DNA of 64,000 nucleotides, from contig NC_135556.1 in assembly GCF_964340395.1 (NCBI RefSeq), positions 3,956,001 to 4,020,000 on the forward strand, in the 5' to 3' direction. The translations under genes were made by a program, and so were the position numbers. Shown here piece by piece: positions 1 to 10,546 of this stretch (positions within the stretch are counted from its first letter, which is position 1; each line of letters begins with the position of its first letter). The notes beneath the pieces are model-generated. The model did not search any database. It was given only the letters and a program-made list of their open reading frames with translations, and was not told the DNA's origin. This DNA comes from Glandiceps talaboti. Lineage: Eukaryota > Hemichordata > Enteropneusta > Spengelidae.

Positions 1-242
1 TCGCCAAAATAAATCAACCTAAATGTCATTTTTTCTCCGGCTGCGAAGTGCTGATCTTCTGACGACGCCAGTGGCACCGACGGTGGTGTCATTCTTTCTT
101 TTTCAATTTCATTTTCATTGAGAAGTACCTGGACGTTGTCACTGTTGTTATCAGTAACAGTGTTATTTTTAGCAGTCATATGTTCGGACATGTCATTAGA
201 TGCACTGTCGGTTTTGATGGCTAGAGCTGTTTCCACACTCAT
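1..242 (-). CDS. N-terminal coding exon of an unrecognised protein, cut by the left window edge
   Basis: The minus strand is open from an ATG at 242 to the window edge, giving about 80 residues that start MSVETALAIKTDSASNDMSE. An in-frame TGA lies 16 codons upstream with no ATG between, which supports this start. The first 65 residues are polar, rich in Ser, Asn, Glu and Asp, and look disordered. The visible end, KMTFRLIYFG, resembles the first beta-strand of a ubiquitin-like domain. That is only a hint, since the fold continues outside the window. Composition is less AT-rich than the flanks, and promoter-like motifs lie just upstream on this strand. I do not recognise the gene. It could be one exon of a normal host gene and is the least decayed-looking coding sequence at this end. 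Confidence 0.55.
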   Translation of the reverse strand, partial: MSVETALAIKTDSASNDMSEHMTAKNNTVTDNNSDNVQVLLNENEIEKERMTPPSVPLASSEDQHFAAGEKMTFRLIYFG

Positions 243-339
243 GTTGACATCACGTATACTATCAGACAATCTCTCGAAAATGTACGATCACGAAGATCGC
301 TCAAGTTTGAATGAATGGACCCGCTAGATATCGAGATTC

Positions 340-380
340 CCACACATGATGGCCGCCATATCGCCCTATGACGTCACAGA
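340..380 (-). promoter_or_regulatory. Putative promoter with CRE and YY1-like motifs
   Basis: A perfect cAMP-response element palindrome TGACGTCA lies at 369-376 and the palindrome ATGGCCGCCAT, containing a YY1-type core, lies at 349-359. Both sit 100-135 bases upstream of the minus-strand ATG at 242. This is typical of TATA-less animal housekeeping promoters. Motif presence is seen; promoter function is inferred. Confidence 0.4.
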
Positions 381-624
381 CCCCCCAACTTACACTGAAA
401 AGTTTTTGCCAGAGGTTACGCGTCGGATGTCCCAGGTCGCGGGGGGGGGGGGGGTCTTAGGGCGTTTTGACAGGAGCGTCACAACGTGGGCGGAGATGAA
501 AATAGTACAAGTTCACCAAAAAGAACAACCATTATCCACCAAATTGAAACCATTTCATGAGGAATGTGTTTTGCAATTTGCAACAAACGCTGCATGCAGC
601 TCTCAATCCCAACGAAGCGGTAGA
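381..624. other. Intergenic, GC-richer upstream flank
   Basis: No gene is supported. It contains a run of about 14 G residues near 441-454 and a GC-richer stretch that may belong to the upstream region of the minus-strand gene. The open frame across it (346-687, plus) has no recognisable features and runs into a repeat arm, so it is not called. Confidence 0.4.
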
Positions 625-980
625 CTCCTCCATAACTTACGGCGGCCCACAGGTGACAGACGAAAACTAAATTTGTGCTATAAATAATTGATTTTTGAGG
701 GCAAAATATTTAATAAAAGGATAACACTTTTATTTCATATGACAAAACATTAATTTCTTGGGTCAATATAGAAATATCAAAGCAAAAAAACTACAATTTC
801 TGTGACAATTAAATTCTTTTTACAGAGCAGAAAATTAATTTGCGAAACGAAAATTTTTATTCGTGTGGCTCAAACTTTATTTTCGTGTGATAACATTTAA
901 GTTGCGGGATAAAAAGTTTAATTGTTGATGCAATGTTTGAAACATTAGAACAGTTTTTTCTTAAGTTTTCTAACAAGACT
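625..980. repeat. Left arm of a long inverted repeat
   Basis: This arm is the reverse complement of 4471-4960. Both begin with CTCCTCC, then a CGGCGG block and a segment reading GGTGACAGACGAAAAC on this strand, and continue with high identity to a shared TCTAACAAGAC end. The arms could be the long terminal inverted repeats of a foldback or Mutator-like non-autonomous element of about 4.3 kb. No target duplication could be recognised. Confidence 0.7.
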
Positions 981-1515
981 TAAAATACCTCATTGCAAAC
1001 TATTAATCCTTAGAGCAGTTAACCAAGTTTTCGTGAAAAAACTTTAAATTTGTGTAAAAAGTATTTAAATGTCAAGCCGGAATATGAATTTAAGTCCATT
1101 ACAATCTTATACTCTGACAGCAGAAACAACATTTGTCACCATACAACCTCCTTTTCTTATCGACGAGATTTACTTAACACCGGATGCAACATTAATGTTT
1201 GGGGACGAAACATTAATATGCGAGGACAAAACTTTCTTTGCTTGACGGAAGCTGGACTGTATGACGGAAATTGATTATATATCTCACAATCCTCGGCACA
1301 CTCTTGGCGGCTATTTCAACTTCGCGACCAGCACTATATCTGATCATGTCAAGTGGTACACGGAGCCCGCAGGTGCTATGTTTGCCGGGCCTGGGTGACT
1401 CTGGGATAGCCTGTGGACTGACTGGGAAAGCCTTGACAGTTCCACAGCAACGTGATATAGAGCGTGCTACATAGCCCTGTCACGTAGTCCCAAACCCGAA
1501 TGGATCTCTGTAGAA
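981..1515. other. No gene seen
   Basis: AT-rich sequence inside the inverted-repeat pair. Short open frames here lack start context, splice support or homology. Nothing else is visible. Confidence 0.4.
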
Positions 1516-1586
1516 TTTGTGTTTGTTTGTTTGTTTGTTTGTTTGTTTGTTTGTTTGTTTGTTTGTTTGTTTGTTTGTTTGTTTGT
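1516..1586. repeat. (TTTG)n microsatellite
   Basis: About 17 near-perfect TTTG units. The open frames across it on both strands are artefacts of the 4-bp period. Confidence 0.95.
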
Positions 1587-2255
1587 GAGTATTTGTCTGC
1601 ATAACAGAAAATCGCTGGGAGGAATTCCAGCACAAAAATTAAAAAACAAAACAAAAAAACCACATCAATTGTTTCCAGTGTATGTTTTTTTTAAAGATAA
1701 TAAAGGACGGAAACACCATTCACATCAATACTAGTATTCCTGGACCCAATCTCATTAAAATCTGATGTGGTGAAAGCAGCTAAATGCTTTATTTACCTCT
1801 ATTTCCATCGTTTTATGATGTTTCCCACGCAGGCGGCGATCACTCGGAACAAAAGCAAGCGCCACAAACTATATAGTGCTTTGGTTTGGGATGACCCAAA
1901 TGCTCATAGATATGTGACTTCACGACATAATCACAGAATTGAGGTCTGTTATCGAGAGATTACGAAGGGTATTTCAGTTCTGAATTTATGGCAGGGGGTC
2001 TGAGGACAAATGGGGGGGGGGCAACAAATTGGAAGTTTTAAGGGGGGGACATGGAAATTCTGATCGTTTGAAAGGGGAGGGGCACGTATTGTTTAACTCA
2101 TGATTTGAACCAAAGTACACCTCGGGAGTGGTCGTTTACCGAGTACATTTTAACATTTCTTGCAGCTTTGCCACAATGAATTCAAAAGCCTACAGTCAGT
2201 GATAAGATGGGTGATTACTATACGAAATATGTATGCCTTAATCTCTCTTCTCCCT
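1587..2255. other. No gene seen; G-runs
   Basis: No supported coding sequence. Homopolymer G runs near 2012-2021 and 2043-2049 stand out. A similar motif (a run of G, then a request for ATTATAC-like sequence) recurs near 2910-2930. Confidence 0.3.
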
Positions 2256-2270
2256 CCCTCCCTCCCTTCC

Positions 2271-2359
<89 letters not shown>

Positions 2360-2384
2360 ATCTATCTATCTATCTATCTATCTT

Positions 2385-2415
<31 letters not shown>

Positions 2416-2440
2416 CTATCTGTCTGTCTGTGTCTCTCCC

Positions 2441-2491
<51 letters not shown>

Positions 2492-2526
2492 TGCTGGCTG
2501 GCTGCCCGCCTCTCCCCCCTCCCCCC

Positions 2527-2618
<92 letters not shown>

Positions 2619-2632
2619 TCTCTCTCTCTACG
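2256..2632. repeat. Compound microsatellite: (TCCC)n, (TGTC)n, (TATC)n, (TC)n
   Basis: A nearly pure pyrimidine/purine-asymmetric tract of about 375 bases made of TCCC, then TGTC, TATC, TGTC again and finally a TC tract of about 80 bases. Such tracts can form H-DNA. The long VCLS, RQTD and ER repeat proteins predicted here are not genes. Confidence 0.95.
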
Positions 2633-3825
2633 TTTATGCCAGTTAACGGCCTCCTTATCTTTATTATCCTTATTATTAAAAAACACACTGTGGGAGGGAA
2701 CCCCTCCCATACCCTCCCCACAAGCTATCATGGGTGATGCTGTTTCAAAATTGAAAGAAAAAACCCTGCTAGCCAAGTATTTCAAAGTGTAGGTTACAGC
2801 ACAATGTAAGACATTTTGTTGCATCTATTTGGGTAATGAAATTTAGATCTCTTATATTGTAATCGATTGGCACTTTAATGCAGTGTACCACATAATTGTA
2901 CGGAAGTGGGGGGGGGGGGGGTTATAATTATACATATTAAAATATGTGTCGGGGGTTACGAAAATTATTGGGCAGGGGGCTACGAAATTCTTTTGACCAA
3001 AATATCCCCCTCCTCCCTGCCGTAAATTCTAACCGTAGCCTTATGTGATGAATAGCCGTGACATTACCCAACCCAATGATTAAGAGGACGCTTTAAAGTT
3101 CCACAAAGATCTTGTAAACATTTGGCATTTGAGATGAGGGACATACATGTTGGTATAATAAATCTGATGGCACGGGTTCCTGATATGACAATCGCGCAAA
3201 CATAATAATCACCCCCGTGTTGTGTTTTAGAAGTCAAAATGCCGCGTGAATCCATAGCAATTTAAAAGTGTTTTCAATGTCCATAAATAAAACCAGTTAT
3301 CAGTACATTGTAAATGACATTTCGTCTTATAAGTACCTTTTAAAGTTTTGGTAGTGTGTTAACGTGGGCAAAGTAGTAATGATATGAATGAAAACAACGG
3401 GTGAATCTCAATTTTGGATCTTGGTGAAACTAACTTCCTTTTTTTCCAAGGGATTTTGTTTACAGAATCTTTTGATTTCATTGTGTGTAAGAGGCATCTT
3501 TGAAGTAATTCATGATGTATTGAAGAATAAGCTTACTTGGCTAAAAATCGAAAAATGTCGGTTTCAAAGTATTCATTTTAGCAATAAATAGAATCACGAA
3601 AAGATGCAGTTTGCAACATGAACAGCGCCACCAGGCGACTAAACTGAGAAAATATACAATAGCGTCATTGATGTGTATTGTAACACAATTTTAACTTTTT
3701 AAACTGTTTAATAGTACATATTTTGCGTGTGAAAGTTGGTGATTAGACCATGTCCACTAAAACCAAATTCCAACTAGACGAGAGCAACATGTGATTGAAA
3801 CCAAATATCAGCAAAGAATTTCATG

Positions 3826-3829
<4 letters not shown>
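2633..3829. other. No gene seen
   Basis: Unique-looking AT-rich sequence between two microsatellites, inside the inverted-repeat pair. A poly-G run lies near 2908-2919. No exon with splice support or homology was found. Confidence 0.4.
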
Positions 3830-4302
<473 letters not shown>

Positions 4303-4470
4303 TATATTACAGCCACAGTGCCATTCTCAGTACCTAGATCAGCGTTGGAATGTATAGGGCAGATGTGCATTCTTCGTTTTTAGTCTGTCTGTTATTCGAG
4401 GTGTTGTGCATTCAGGGTCCAACTCTCATGATATATATTCTACAACTATTCCACAGGACACAAACATTTT

Positions 4471-4960
4471 GTCTTGTTAGAAAACTTTTGAAAAAACTGT
4501 TCTAATGTTTCAAACATTGCACCAACAATTAAACTTTTTATCCCGCAACTTAAATGTTATCACATGAAAATAAAGTTTGAGCCACACGAATAAATATTTT
4601 CGTTTCGCAAATTAATTTTCTGCTCTGTAAAAAGAATTTATTTGTCACAGAAATTGTAGTTTTTTGCTTTAATATTTCTATATTGACCCAAGAAATTAAT
4701 GTTTTGTCATATGAAATAAAAGTGTTATCCTTTTATTACATATTTTGCCATCAAAAATAAAGTATTTATAGGACAAATTTAGTTTTCGTCTGTCACCTGT
4801 GGGCCGCCGTAATATTTCTATATTGACCCAAGAAATTAATGTTTTGTCATATGAAATAAAAGTGTTATCCTTTTATTAAATATTTTGCCCTCAAAAATCA
4901 ATTATTTATAGCACAAATTTAGTTTTCGTCTGTCACCTGTGGGCCGCCGTAGTGGAGGAG
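4471..4960. repeat. Right arm of the long inverted repeat, with internal 141-bp tandem duplication
   Basis: Reverse complement of 625-980. The arm is longer because a segment of about 141 bases is duplicated head to tail (about 4670-4810 and 4811-4950). The two units are nearly identical. The arm ends about 130 bases before the first coding exon of the SWIM/Ulp1-like gene. Confidence 0.75.
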
Positions 4961-5090
4961 CGTAATTGGACTGAACTGAACTGGCAGCGGGAATTTAAAT
5001 ATATTTAAATTTACCCGTTGTTTTTCAAATCAACGTAATTTGAGTATCCATACACTTGCTATCGCAATTACTATCGAAAACACAATCAAA

Positions 5091-5223
5091 ATGACGTGGA
5101 GAGAGAAGTTTATCGAACGCACAGATGATTACACTGACTATGTAAACAACGTTGAAGAGGCATTAGAACTGATAGTTGTGTGTTTGAGATCGAAACACAC
5201 TCTAAATTTTGTGTTATTGGTAG
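5091..5223 (+). CDS. SWIM/Ulp1-like gene, exon 1
   Basis: Opens with ATG at 5091 (MTWREKFIERTDDYTDYVNN) and ends at TTGGTAG|GTAGCC in phase 1, which matches the next exon. The alternative donor six bases or so upstream would break the phase. The exon encodes a mostly acidic helical segment with no clear family signature. An upstream in-frame start cannot be excluded. Confidence 0.5.
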
Positions 5224-5561
5224 GTAGCCGGTAATTTCATGACATAAATATTCAGCTTATTTAGATAGTTTTTGTTGTTGTTTTCTTATAATAATACATA
5301 TAGTTTTATAGTATTATATATATTTAATATGTCATATAAATCATATATAATAGTTTTTCATTGACGAATAACCAAGATTTTGCTTTTATTTTTTATTTTT
5401 TGGTTATTCTGGGTTTTTTTCTAATAATAACGTGAATGTATATTGAAATAACTCATTTCCAACAAGTTCTTTTCGATAGAATTGTTTCCTGAAATGTATA
5501 TTTATGAATAAATATTATTAAAACTAATGTTTTAAAAAAAACGCCATGTATGTCATTACAG

Positions 5562-5848
5562 AGTTAAATAACGGACATTGCCAAGTGCAAAGTGAGTCAA
5601 GAAGTACATGTATACAGTACATAATGCAATTTGGAAACCATGAAAACAGGCCTTCACGTGACTGTGAGGATTGGAAACGCACACACATGTTATGCAAACA
5701 TTTTATAGCAATATTTACTCATTTCCCATCATGGAGTTGGAATAACTTATCACCATTATACAGAGACAGTATGTATTTTAAACTTGACATTCCATCAGAC
5801 TATAAACCAGCACCAATTACAACAACAAGCCAGTCATTAGTCTGTAAG
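5562..5848 (+). CDS. SWIM/Ulp1-like gene, exon 2 (SWIM-like zinc finger)
   Basis: The acceptor is TCATTACAG|AG. The core reads PSRDCEDWKRTHMLCKHF, followed by a FPSWSWNNLSPLYRDS segment. The SWIM consensus is CxCx(n)CxH with PSCxCxDW and PCKH landmarks. Here the second Cys, the CKH and the Trp are kept, but the first Cys is Arg. The FPSWGW..LP..Y tail is typical of animal SWIM proteins of this type. Zinc binding is probably impaired. The exon ends TTAGTCTGTAAG|GTACGC when the inserted element is spliced as an intron. Confidence 0.75.
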
Positions 5849-5940
5849 GTACGCCGTGACGGGGCGCCCTCAACCATCGGCCAACCCCTAACAGAGAGGC
5901 CCGGAGGCCGGTGAGGGCGAAACGTCACGACGTATCTTAC
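5844..5940 (+). mobile_element. 97-bp GC-rich inverted-repeat element acting as a candidate intron (introner-like)
   Basis: The element starts GTAAGGTACGCCGTGACG and its end, reverse-complemented, reads GTAAGATACGTCGTGACG: 16 of 18 bases pair, and after a 3-base gap CGCCCTCA pairs too. It is flanked by the 5-bp duplication AGTCT (5839-5843 and 5941-5945). It is far more GC-rich than its surroundings. It carries GT at its left end and completes a TTAC|AG acceptor with the first two bases of the right target duplication. Splicing 5849-5942 (AAG|GTACGC...CTTACAG|TCT) keeps the reading frame open. Unspliced, the frame stops at 5912. Confidence 0.7.
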
Positions 5941-5942
5941 AG

Positions 5943-6201
5943 TCTAGCCAGTCATCAGATTCCAACGTAATAACACTACCAACAACAAGCCAGTCAGCAG
6001 ATGTCAACGAAGCACAAACACCAACAACAAGCCAGTCAGCAGATAATAAACAATCAAAAGCAAATAAACTTTACATAGAATGTAGAGAAAACCTAGACAA
6101 ATTGTGCAATATCACTTACCTCATCCATGATGAACACATATTGAAATTGATTAGTGAACAACTTGAATCCATTCACAAGATAGACAGCAAATTAATTCCA
6201 A
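5943..6201 (+). CDS. SWIM/Ulp1-like gene, exon 3 (linker repeats)
   Basis: Encodes SSQSSDSN, then two further copies of a TTSQSAD repeat, then an amphipathic helix (about 60 residues) that follows SWIM domains in this protein type. The donor AA|GTGACA gives phase 1, which matches exon 4. If unspliced, the frame would stop at 6243-6245 soon after. The TTSQS repeats continue from the end of exon 2 across the inserted element, which shows that the element split one repeat tract. Confidence 0.55.
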
Positions 6202-6578
6202 GTGACAGTGAATCGAAGGAGGTCTCCCAGCTGGCCCATGTATGATTACTGTGAAGAGGAAAAGAATGGCTAGAACCACAAAAGTTATAGTTAATCACTA
6301 ATTCTATTGATATTCCATAGACATTCATCAAGAAATTTCTGAATTTTTTTGGCCGAATAAACTTTATTATAATTATTATTATTATTATCATTACTATTAA
6401 TCAGTTTGCTCCTATATAAAATTAATGTACATAAATATGTGTATGTAGGGTAACTTTGTAATATTTATGTTAAAGACTAGTGGATGAACATGACCAAGTG
6501 TAACCTGGTTATGTTTACTTTAAAGTGTTTCAATTTGATTTTAACCCTAGAATATTTGTTCCTTCTGTTTAATAATAG

Positions 6579-6644
6579 GTAAAACTAGTGGTATCAGTAC
6601 AAATAAAAGAAAGAAAACAAGTGATCAGCATGAAGGCAAAGCAG
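6579..6644 (+). CDS. SWIM/Ulp1-like gene, exon 4
   Basis: A 66-base exon between AATAATAG and GTAAGA, phase 1 to 1. It encodes a basic segment with TNKRKKTSDQHEGKA, which could be a nuclear localisation signal. Support is splice sites and phase only. Confidence 0.5.
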
Positions 6645-6777
6645 GTAAGAAAGTTTACTATACATACACGTTGCTAAAAACGTAAATAAAAACCATTCAG
6701 TCTCATTTTCTATTCCTCTAACTCATATATAGTTTTAACTATAATATATTATATTATATTATATTAAATTATTACAG

Positions 6778-6835
6778 AAAAGGTGAAAATTATTAACAGT
6801 GATGGAGAGATATATACAAATGCACCCACACAAAG
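6778..6835 (+). CDS. SWIM/Ulp1-like gene, exon 5
   Basis: A 58-base exon, acceptor ATTACAG and donor AAAG|GTTTGT, phase 1 to 2. It encodes EKVKIINSDGEIYTNAPTQ. It continues the frame into the protease exon. Confidence 0.5.
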
Positions 6836-6884
6836 GTTTGTAAGATACTCCTTATTGGAATAGTTACTCTCTGGATTCACAATG

Positions 6885-7070
<186 letters not shown>

Positions 7071-7407
7071 ATTAATCGTTTCAGTGATTTTTAGTATTGT
7101 TAACAACAATACAATAATCTTGTTCATTCTAAATCTTAGTTAACAATCATACAATAATATCGGGTTCGTTCGTAAAGTTTTACAATATGTTAATGTACGT
7201 CACCAAACAAAACTGCAATGTTATGACATATCAACTAGTATATTTAATAAGTTACAAAACCAAATATTATTACTGTATATTGTACTGTCTACAAGAATAT
7301 CACATGTAATATATTATATTAAATGATAATTATGACAAGCATAGCATATTTTTAGACAATTACAGATAGCAGTATCATCAATTGTAGTATTATTCATTAC
7401 ATTCCAG

Positions 7408-7512
7408 GTTATTACCATGGCAGAAATCTTTACAAGCTCTAAATGAAATAGACATGCAGACTTTAGAACCAGGGGAATGGCTGAATGGTTCTATCATTGA
7501 CTTTGCACTACT
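7408..7512 (+). CDS. SWIM/Ulp1-like gene, exon 6 (start of Ulp1-like domain)
   Basis: Acceptor ATTCCAG, donor CT|GTAAGT, phase 2 to 2. The encoded ...EPGEWLNGSIIDFALL matches the conserved WLNDxIIdfy entry helix of Ulp1/SENP-type C48 proteases, with Gly in place of the usual Asp. The preceding LNEIDMQTLEPGE fits the lead-in strand. Confidence 0.65.
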
Positions 7513-7795
7513 GTAAGTTGAAGGTTAGAGGTAGCACACAAACAAAGATTTATCAAATATCAATTTGTAGTGAACTACAGATGTCAAGAAAAAAATAAGG
7601 ACAAGAACAAAGACATGACATACTAAAGTACATGATATGTATAACCTACAAAAAAAAAGAAACTACCCTACATGTGTGTTCACAAAAATCTATACTCCTA
7701 CATACAAAGACAGACAAATTGAAACTTAACTTAACATTACGAGGATGGTTAATAGTCAGTCATGCATACATTTATGTGTTTCTATTTGTTTTCAG

Positions 7796-7894
7796 TGACC
7801 ATCACAACAATGCACCGCAGCAAATGAAGAATGTAACAAAGATAGTACCAACCACCTTCTACCAGGCATTAAAAGCAAAGAGAAAAGGACAAAG
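7796..7894 (+). CDS. SWIM/Ulp1-like gene, exon 7
   Basis: Acceptor TTTTCAG, donor AAAG|GTAGAT, phase 2 to 2. Encodes DHHNNAPQQMKNVTKIVPTT and a basic FYQALKAKRKGQR end. This fits the region between the WLN helix and the next beta-strand of C48 proteases, where FY and basic residues are common. Family assignment rests mainly on the neighbouring exons. Confidence 0.55.
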
Positions 7895-8325
7895 GTAGAT
7901 TTATCTGTCCATTTTTAGTGTGCTATAAAATATTTGCTTTTGATCCTAGCTGTCATGCTGTACTAGTATTCCTGAGTGGGAAATCCCAAAACCCAAGCAG
8001 TTTACCTGTGTAACTCCCCTGATACATTTAATCAACCTTAATTAACCTTATTTTTTTCAATATAATTGTATAATATAATAGCAATGAACCACAACTAAGG
8101 TTTGTATACATCAATTTTGACCAGTGAACCCAATTTTCTCAATATTGCTATTGTCCATGCATATATTTTGTTCACTTGTCATAAACTCTTAGTATACCAT
8201 CACCAGGAGGTGGTTTTTGCTGTAATATGACGTCATTATACTAGTGTTTGTTAGATACTGCACACCTAATAGGTATTATGTGAAATCAATTTTAAATTTC
8301 ACCTTTAAAGTCATTTATTTTACAG

Positions 8326-8415
8326 CGATATTTGGAGAACAGCACGGAAACAGATAAACCCAGATGGACAAAACGTTTTTTGATATAATTACATTTTATT
8401 TCCATGTAACACTGG
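8326..8415 (+). pseudogene. SWIM/Ulp1-like gene, exon 8 with in-frame TGA
   Basis: The exon reads in frame to a TGA at 8381-8383, and the same frame continues as YNYILFPCNT to a good donor, ACTGG|GTAAGT, at 8416. The post-stop peptide is the typical Ulp1-like strand that precedes the HW active-site motif. The stop therefore interrupts the domain and may be a decayed CGA arginine codon. No downstream exon with the catalytic HW, Asp or Cys was found before the repeats at 8630 onward. Confidence 0.6.
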
Positions 8416-8626
8416 GTAAGTACATGTATGTATTGTCATTTATTTATTGGTAGTATTTTTTCATACCAAGAACACATTTTCAACCTAAAATAAACTTCTC
8501 TGTTGAGATCATTTTCTTTTTATCAATTTCGATCTACACACCCTAAGTAATTATAATGTCCCTACAACACAATAAGTTAGGCTGTTGTTGTTGTAACACA
8601 CACAAGCACAAGCACGTACAGACGCA

Positions 8627-8629
<3 letters not shown>

Positions 8630-8708
<79 letters not shown>

Positions 8709-8722
8709 CAGACAGACAGACA
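8630..8722. repeat. (CA)n microsatellite with short (GACA)n end
   Basis: Two CA tracts separated by GTGA, ending in a few GACA units. The HT-repeat frame is an artefact. Confidence 0.95.
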
Positions 8723-8794
8723 CTTTGCCTTGTCTATAGCACTATTGAACCTTATCAGTTCAGTTGTGATTAAATATGATAGTTCATGAATTGT

Positions 8795-8880
8795 TAGTCT
8801 TGTTGCTAGACGTTCGGGCTTTCTTTCGATACAATAACATATAAGCGAACGAAGTTCGCAGTGAGGGCTTGCCCGAACAG
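8795..8880 (-). mobile_element. MITE family M1, isolated right end in inverse orientation
   Basis: Starts TAGTCTTGTTGCTAGACGTT and continues about 85 bases as the reverse complement of the right ends at 10455-10537 and 12853-12923. It shares the GCGAACGAAGTTCGCAGTGA block. The other terminus is not found nearby, so the copy looks truncated. Confidence 0.65.
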
Positions 8881-9163
8881 TACATTAATGATAATGACCA
8901 CTTACGATCACTGTAGGCTCATGATTGCATCACAGGGTAAAGGACAAATAATCAATTTTGTACTCGCGATTTTCCGGATTTCTAATATTATTTTCTGTAT
9001 ATTTCAAATAAAGTTTTAAATGCTGTTTCCTCTCACTGTTTTTTTCTATTTCCTACCTGATATCAATGTCTTATCTGAGTTTATAAGCTGTGCATTAATT
9101 AGTAGCTTGCTAGAACAAACTCACTATTTGCCCAAATTAACGCATTATGCCGCGAGTGTAAAC
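8881..9163. other. No gene seen
   Basis: AT-rich sequence between MITE fragments. No coding or structured signal was recognised. Confidence 0.4.
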
Positions 9164-9220
9164 ATCTACTGATCCGACTAATGGTAATACACATACCTAC
9201 CATTAGTCGGATCAGTAGAT
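9164..9220. repeat. Perfect hairpin, 23-bp arms
   Basis: The arms 9164-9186 and 9198-9220 are perfect reverse complements (core GATCCGACTAATGG), with an 11-base loop. Weaker pairing extends outward through GTGTAAA/TTTACAC. It resembles a short foldback element. Confidence 0.85.
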
Positions 9221-9395
9221 ATTTACACTTGTGTTTTAGCCTGTTTAGAAAGTTTAGCTAGAAGTTTAGAAAACTAAATTAGAAGTATCTACATCTAAAT
9301 CTAAACTTTATAGATATCGTTCCAAACATTAGAAGCTTTATCGCATCCAAATGTCGTTCAGCTAAACGTTATACATTACGCGCTAAATATCGCGG

Positions 9396-9655
9396 CTAAT
9401 TATCGTTCTAAACTTTATAAACTGTTTAAATTATCAGCTAATTAGATGGACCGTCGGCTGGTTACAAAAGTTTTACAAGGATATATCCACTAATTATCGT
9501 GCCTAAATATCGTTCTAAACTTTATAAACTGTATAAACTATCCGCTAATTAGACGGACCGTCGGCTGGTTACAAACTTTTGCAAGGATATATCCGCTTAT
9601 TATCACGTCTAAATATCGTTCTAAACTTTATAAAATATCCGCTAATTAGACAGAC
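9396..9655. repeat. Tandem repeat, period about 105 bp
   Basis: Three imperfect copies share TCGTTCTAAACTTTATAAA and GGACCGTCGGCTGGTTACAA. The last is truncated. A fragment of the same vocabulary (AAGGATATATCC) reappears in the hairpin at 11271-11358, suggesting common descent. Confidence 0.7.
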
Positions 9656-9892
9656 CGACCTTGGAGGCTTACCACGTTCGCTTTCGCCTGACTGTTCTGT
9701 TGCAGCGTTTCCTGCAATCGAACTGGAGAGGAAGTTAATCTGGATTGACATTGAGAATTATAGGTTCGTTTGAGTAGTGAGTGAGAAGCACGCCGTAGAT
9801 TAGTCTATCTGCTGGACCTCGGGTGTTCTTCCGATACAATACGACACACGACCGAACATCGCTATCGAGGATGAAACCACAGTCGCTTGTAA

Positions 9893-10018
9893 ACTGTTAT
9901 TCCTTTCCTAAATGGTTTTATTCTTGTCTATGACGGTCCTAATACAGAACAGTGACGTTATTATAGGGAATGGCGATATTCTTATAAAATCGGTAGCGAT
10001 GTCATTTCCACAGTGTTG
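9893..10018 (-). repeat. Inverted copy of the 143-bp unit
   Basis: This segment is the reverse complement of the following direct unit starting at 10027, so 9893-10150 forms a palindrome with arms over 120 bases. The mirror-image open frames on both strands result from the palindrome and are not genes. Confidence 0.85.
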
Positions 10019-10026
10019 TGTGTGTG

Positions 10027-10450
10027 ACTGTGGAAATGACATCGCTACCGATTTTATAAGAATATCGCCAATCCCTATAATAACGTCATTGTTCTGTATT
10101 AGGACCGTCATAGACAAGAATAAAACCATTTAGGAAAGGAATAACAGTTTACAAGCGACTGTGTGTGTGACTGTGGAAATGACATCGCTACCGATTTTAT
10201 AAGAATATCGCCAATCCCTATAATAACGTCATTGTTCTGTATTAGGACCGTCATAGACAAGAATAAAACCATTTACGAAAGGAATAACAGTTTACAAGCG
10301 ACTGTGTGTGTGACTGTGGAAATGACATCGCTACCGATTTTATAAGAATATCGCCAATCCCTATAATAACGTCATTGTTCTGTATTAGGACCGTCATAGA
10401 CAAGAATAAAACCATTAGGAAAGGAATAACAGTTTACAAGCGACTGTGGA
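10027..10450 (+). repeat. Three head-to-tail 143-bp units inside MITE M1
   Basis: Units start at 10027, 10170 and 10313 with ACTGTGGAAATGACATCGCT. They are nearly identical, with a few substitutions and a short deletion in the third. Such identity suggests recent amplification. Confidence 0.9.
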
Positions 10451-10546
10451 TGGAACATCCGAGGGCAAAGCCCTCACTGCGAACTTCGTTCGCTTGAGGT
10501 ATCGGAAAGAAGGCCCGAACGTCTAGCAGCAAGACTAGCCGTGGAT

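Larger units (their letters stand above)
9801..10537. mobile_element. MITE family M1, 737-bp copy expanded by an internal array
   Basis: The left end TAGTCTATCTGCTGGACCTC and right end GTCTAGCAGCAAGACTA are the same termini as in the compact 149-bp copy at 12775-12923. The flanks are GCCGTAGAT (9792-9800) and GCCGTGGAT (10538-10546), a 9-bp target duplication with one mismatch. Between the ends lies an inverted unit plus three direct 143-bp units. A 9-bp duplication fits Mutator-like elements. No transposase is encoded. Confidence 0.8.

Noticed and set aside
2160-2824. Long frames encoding VCLS, SLSL, RQTD and RERE repeats
   Set aside because: They are translations of TGTC/TATC/TC microsatellites, open in all frames because the periods contain no stop.
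9908-10133. Mirror-image 73-codon frames on both strands (MVLFLSMTVLIQN...)
   Set aside because: Caused by the palindromic 143-bp units of MITE M1. No homology, no splice context.
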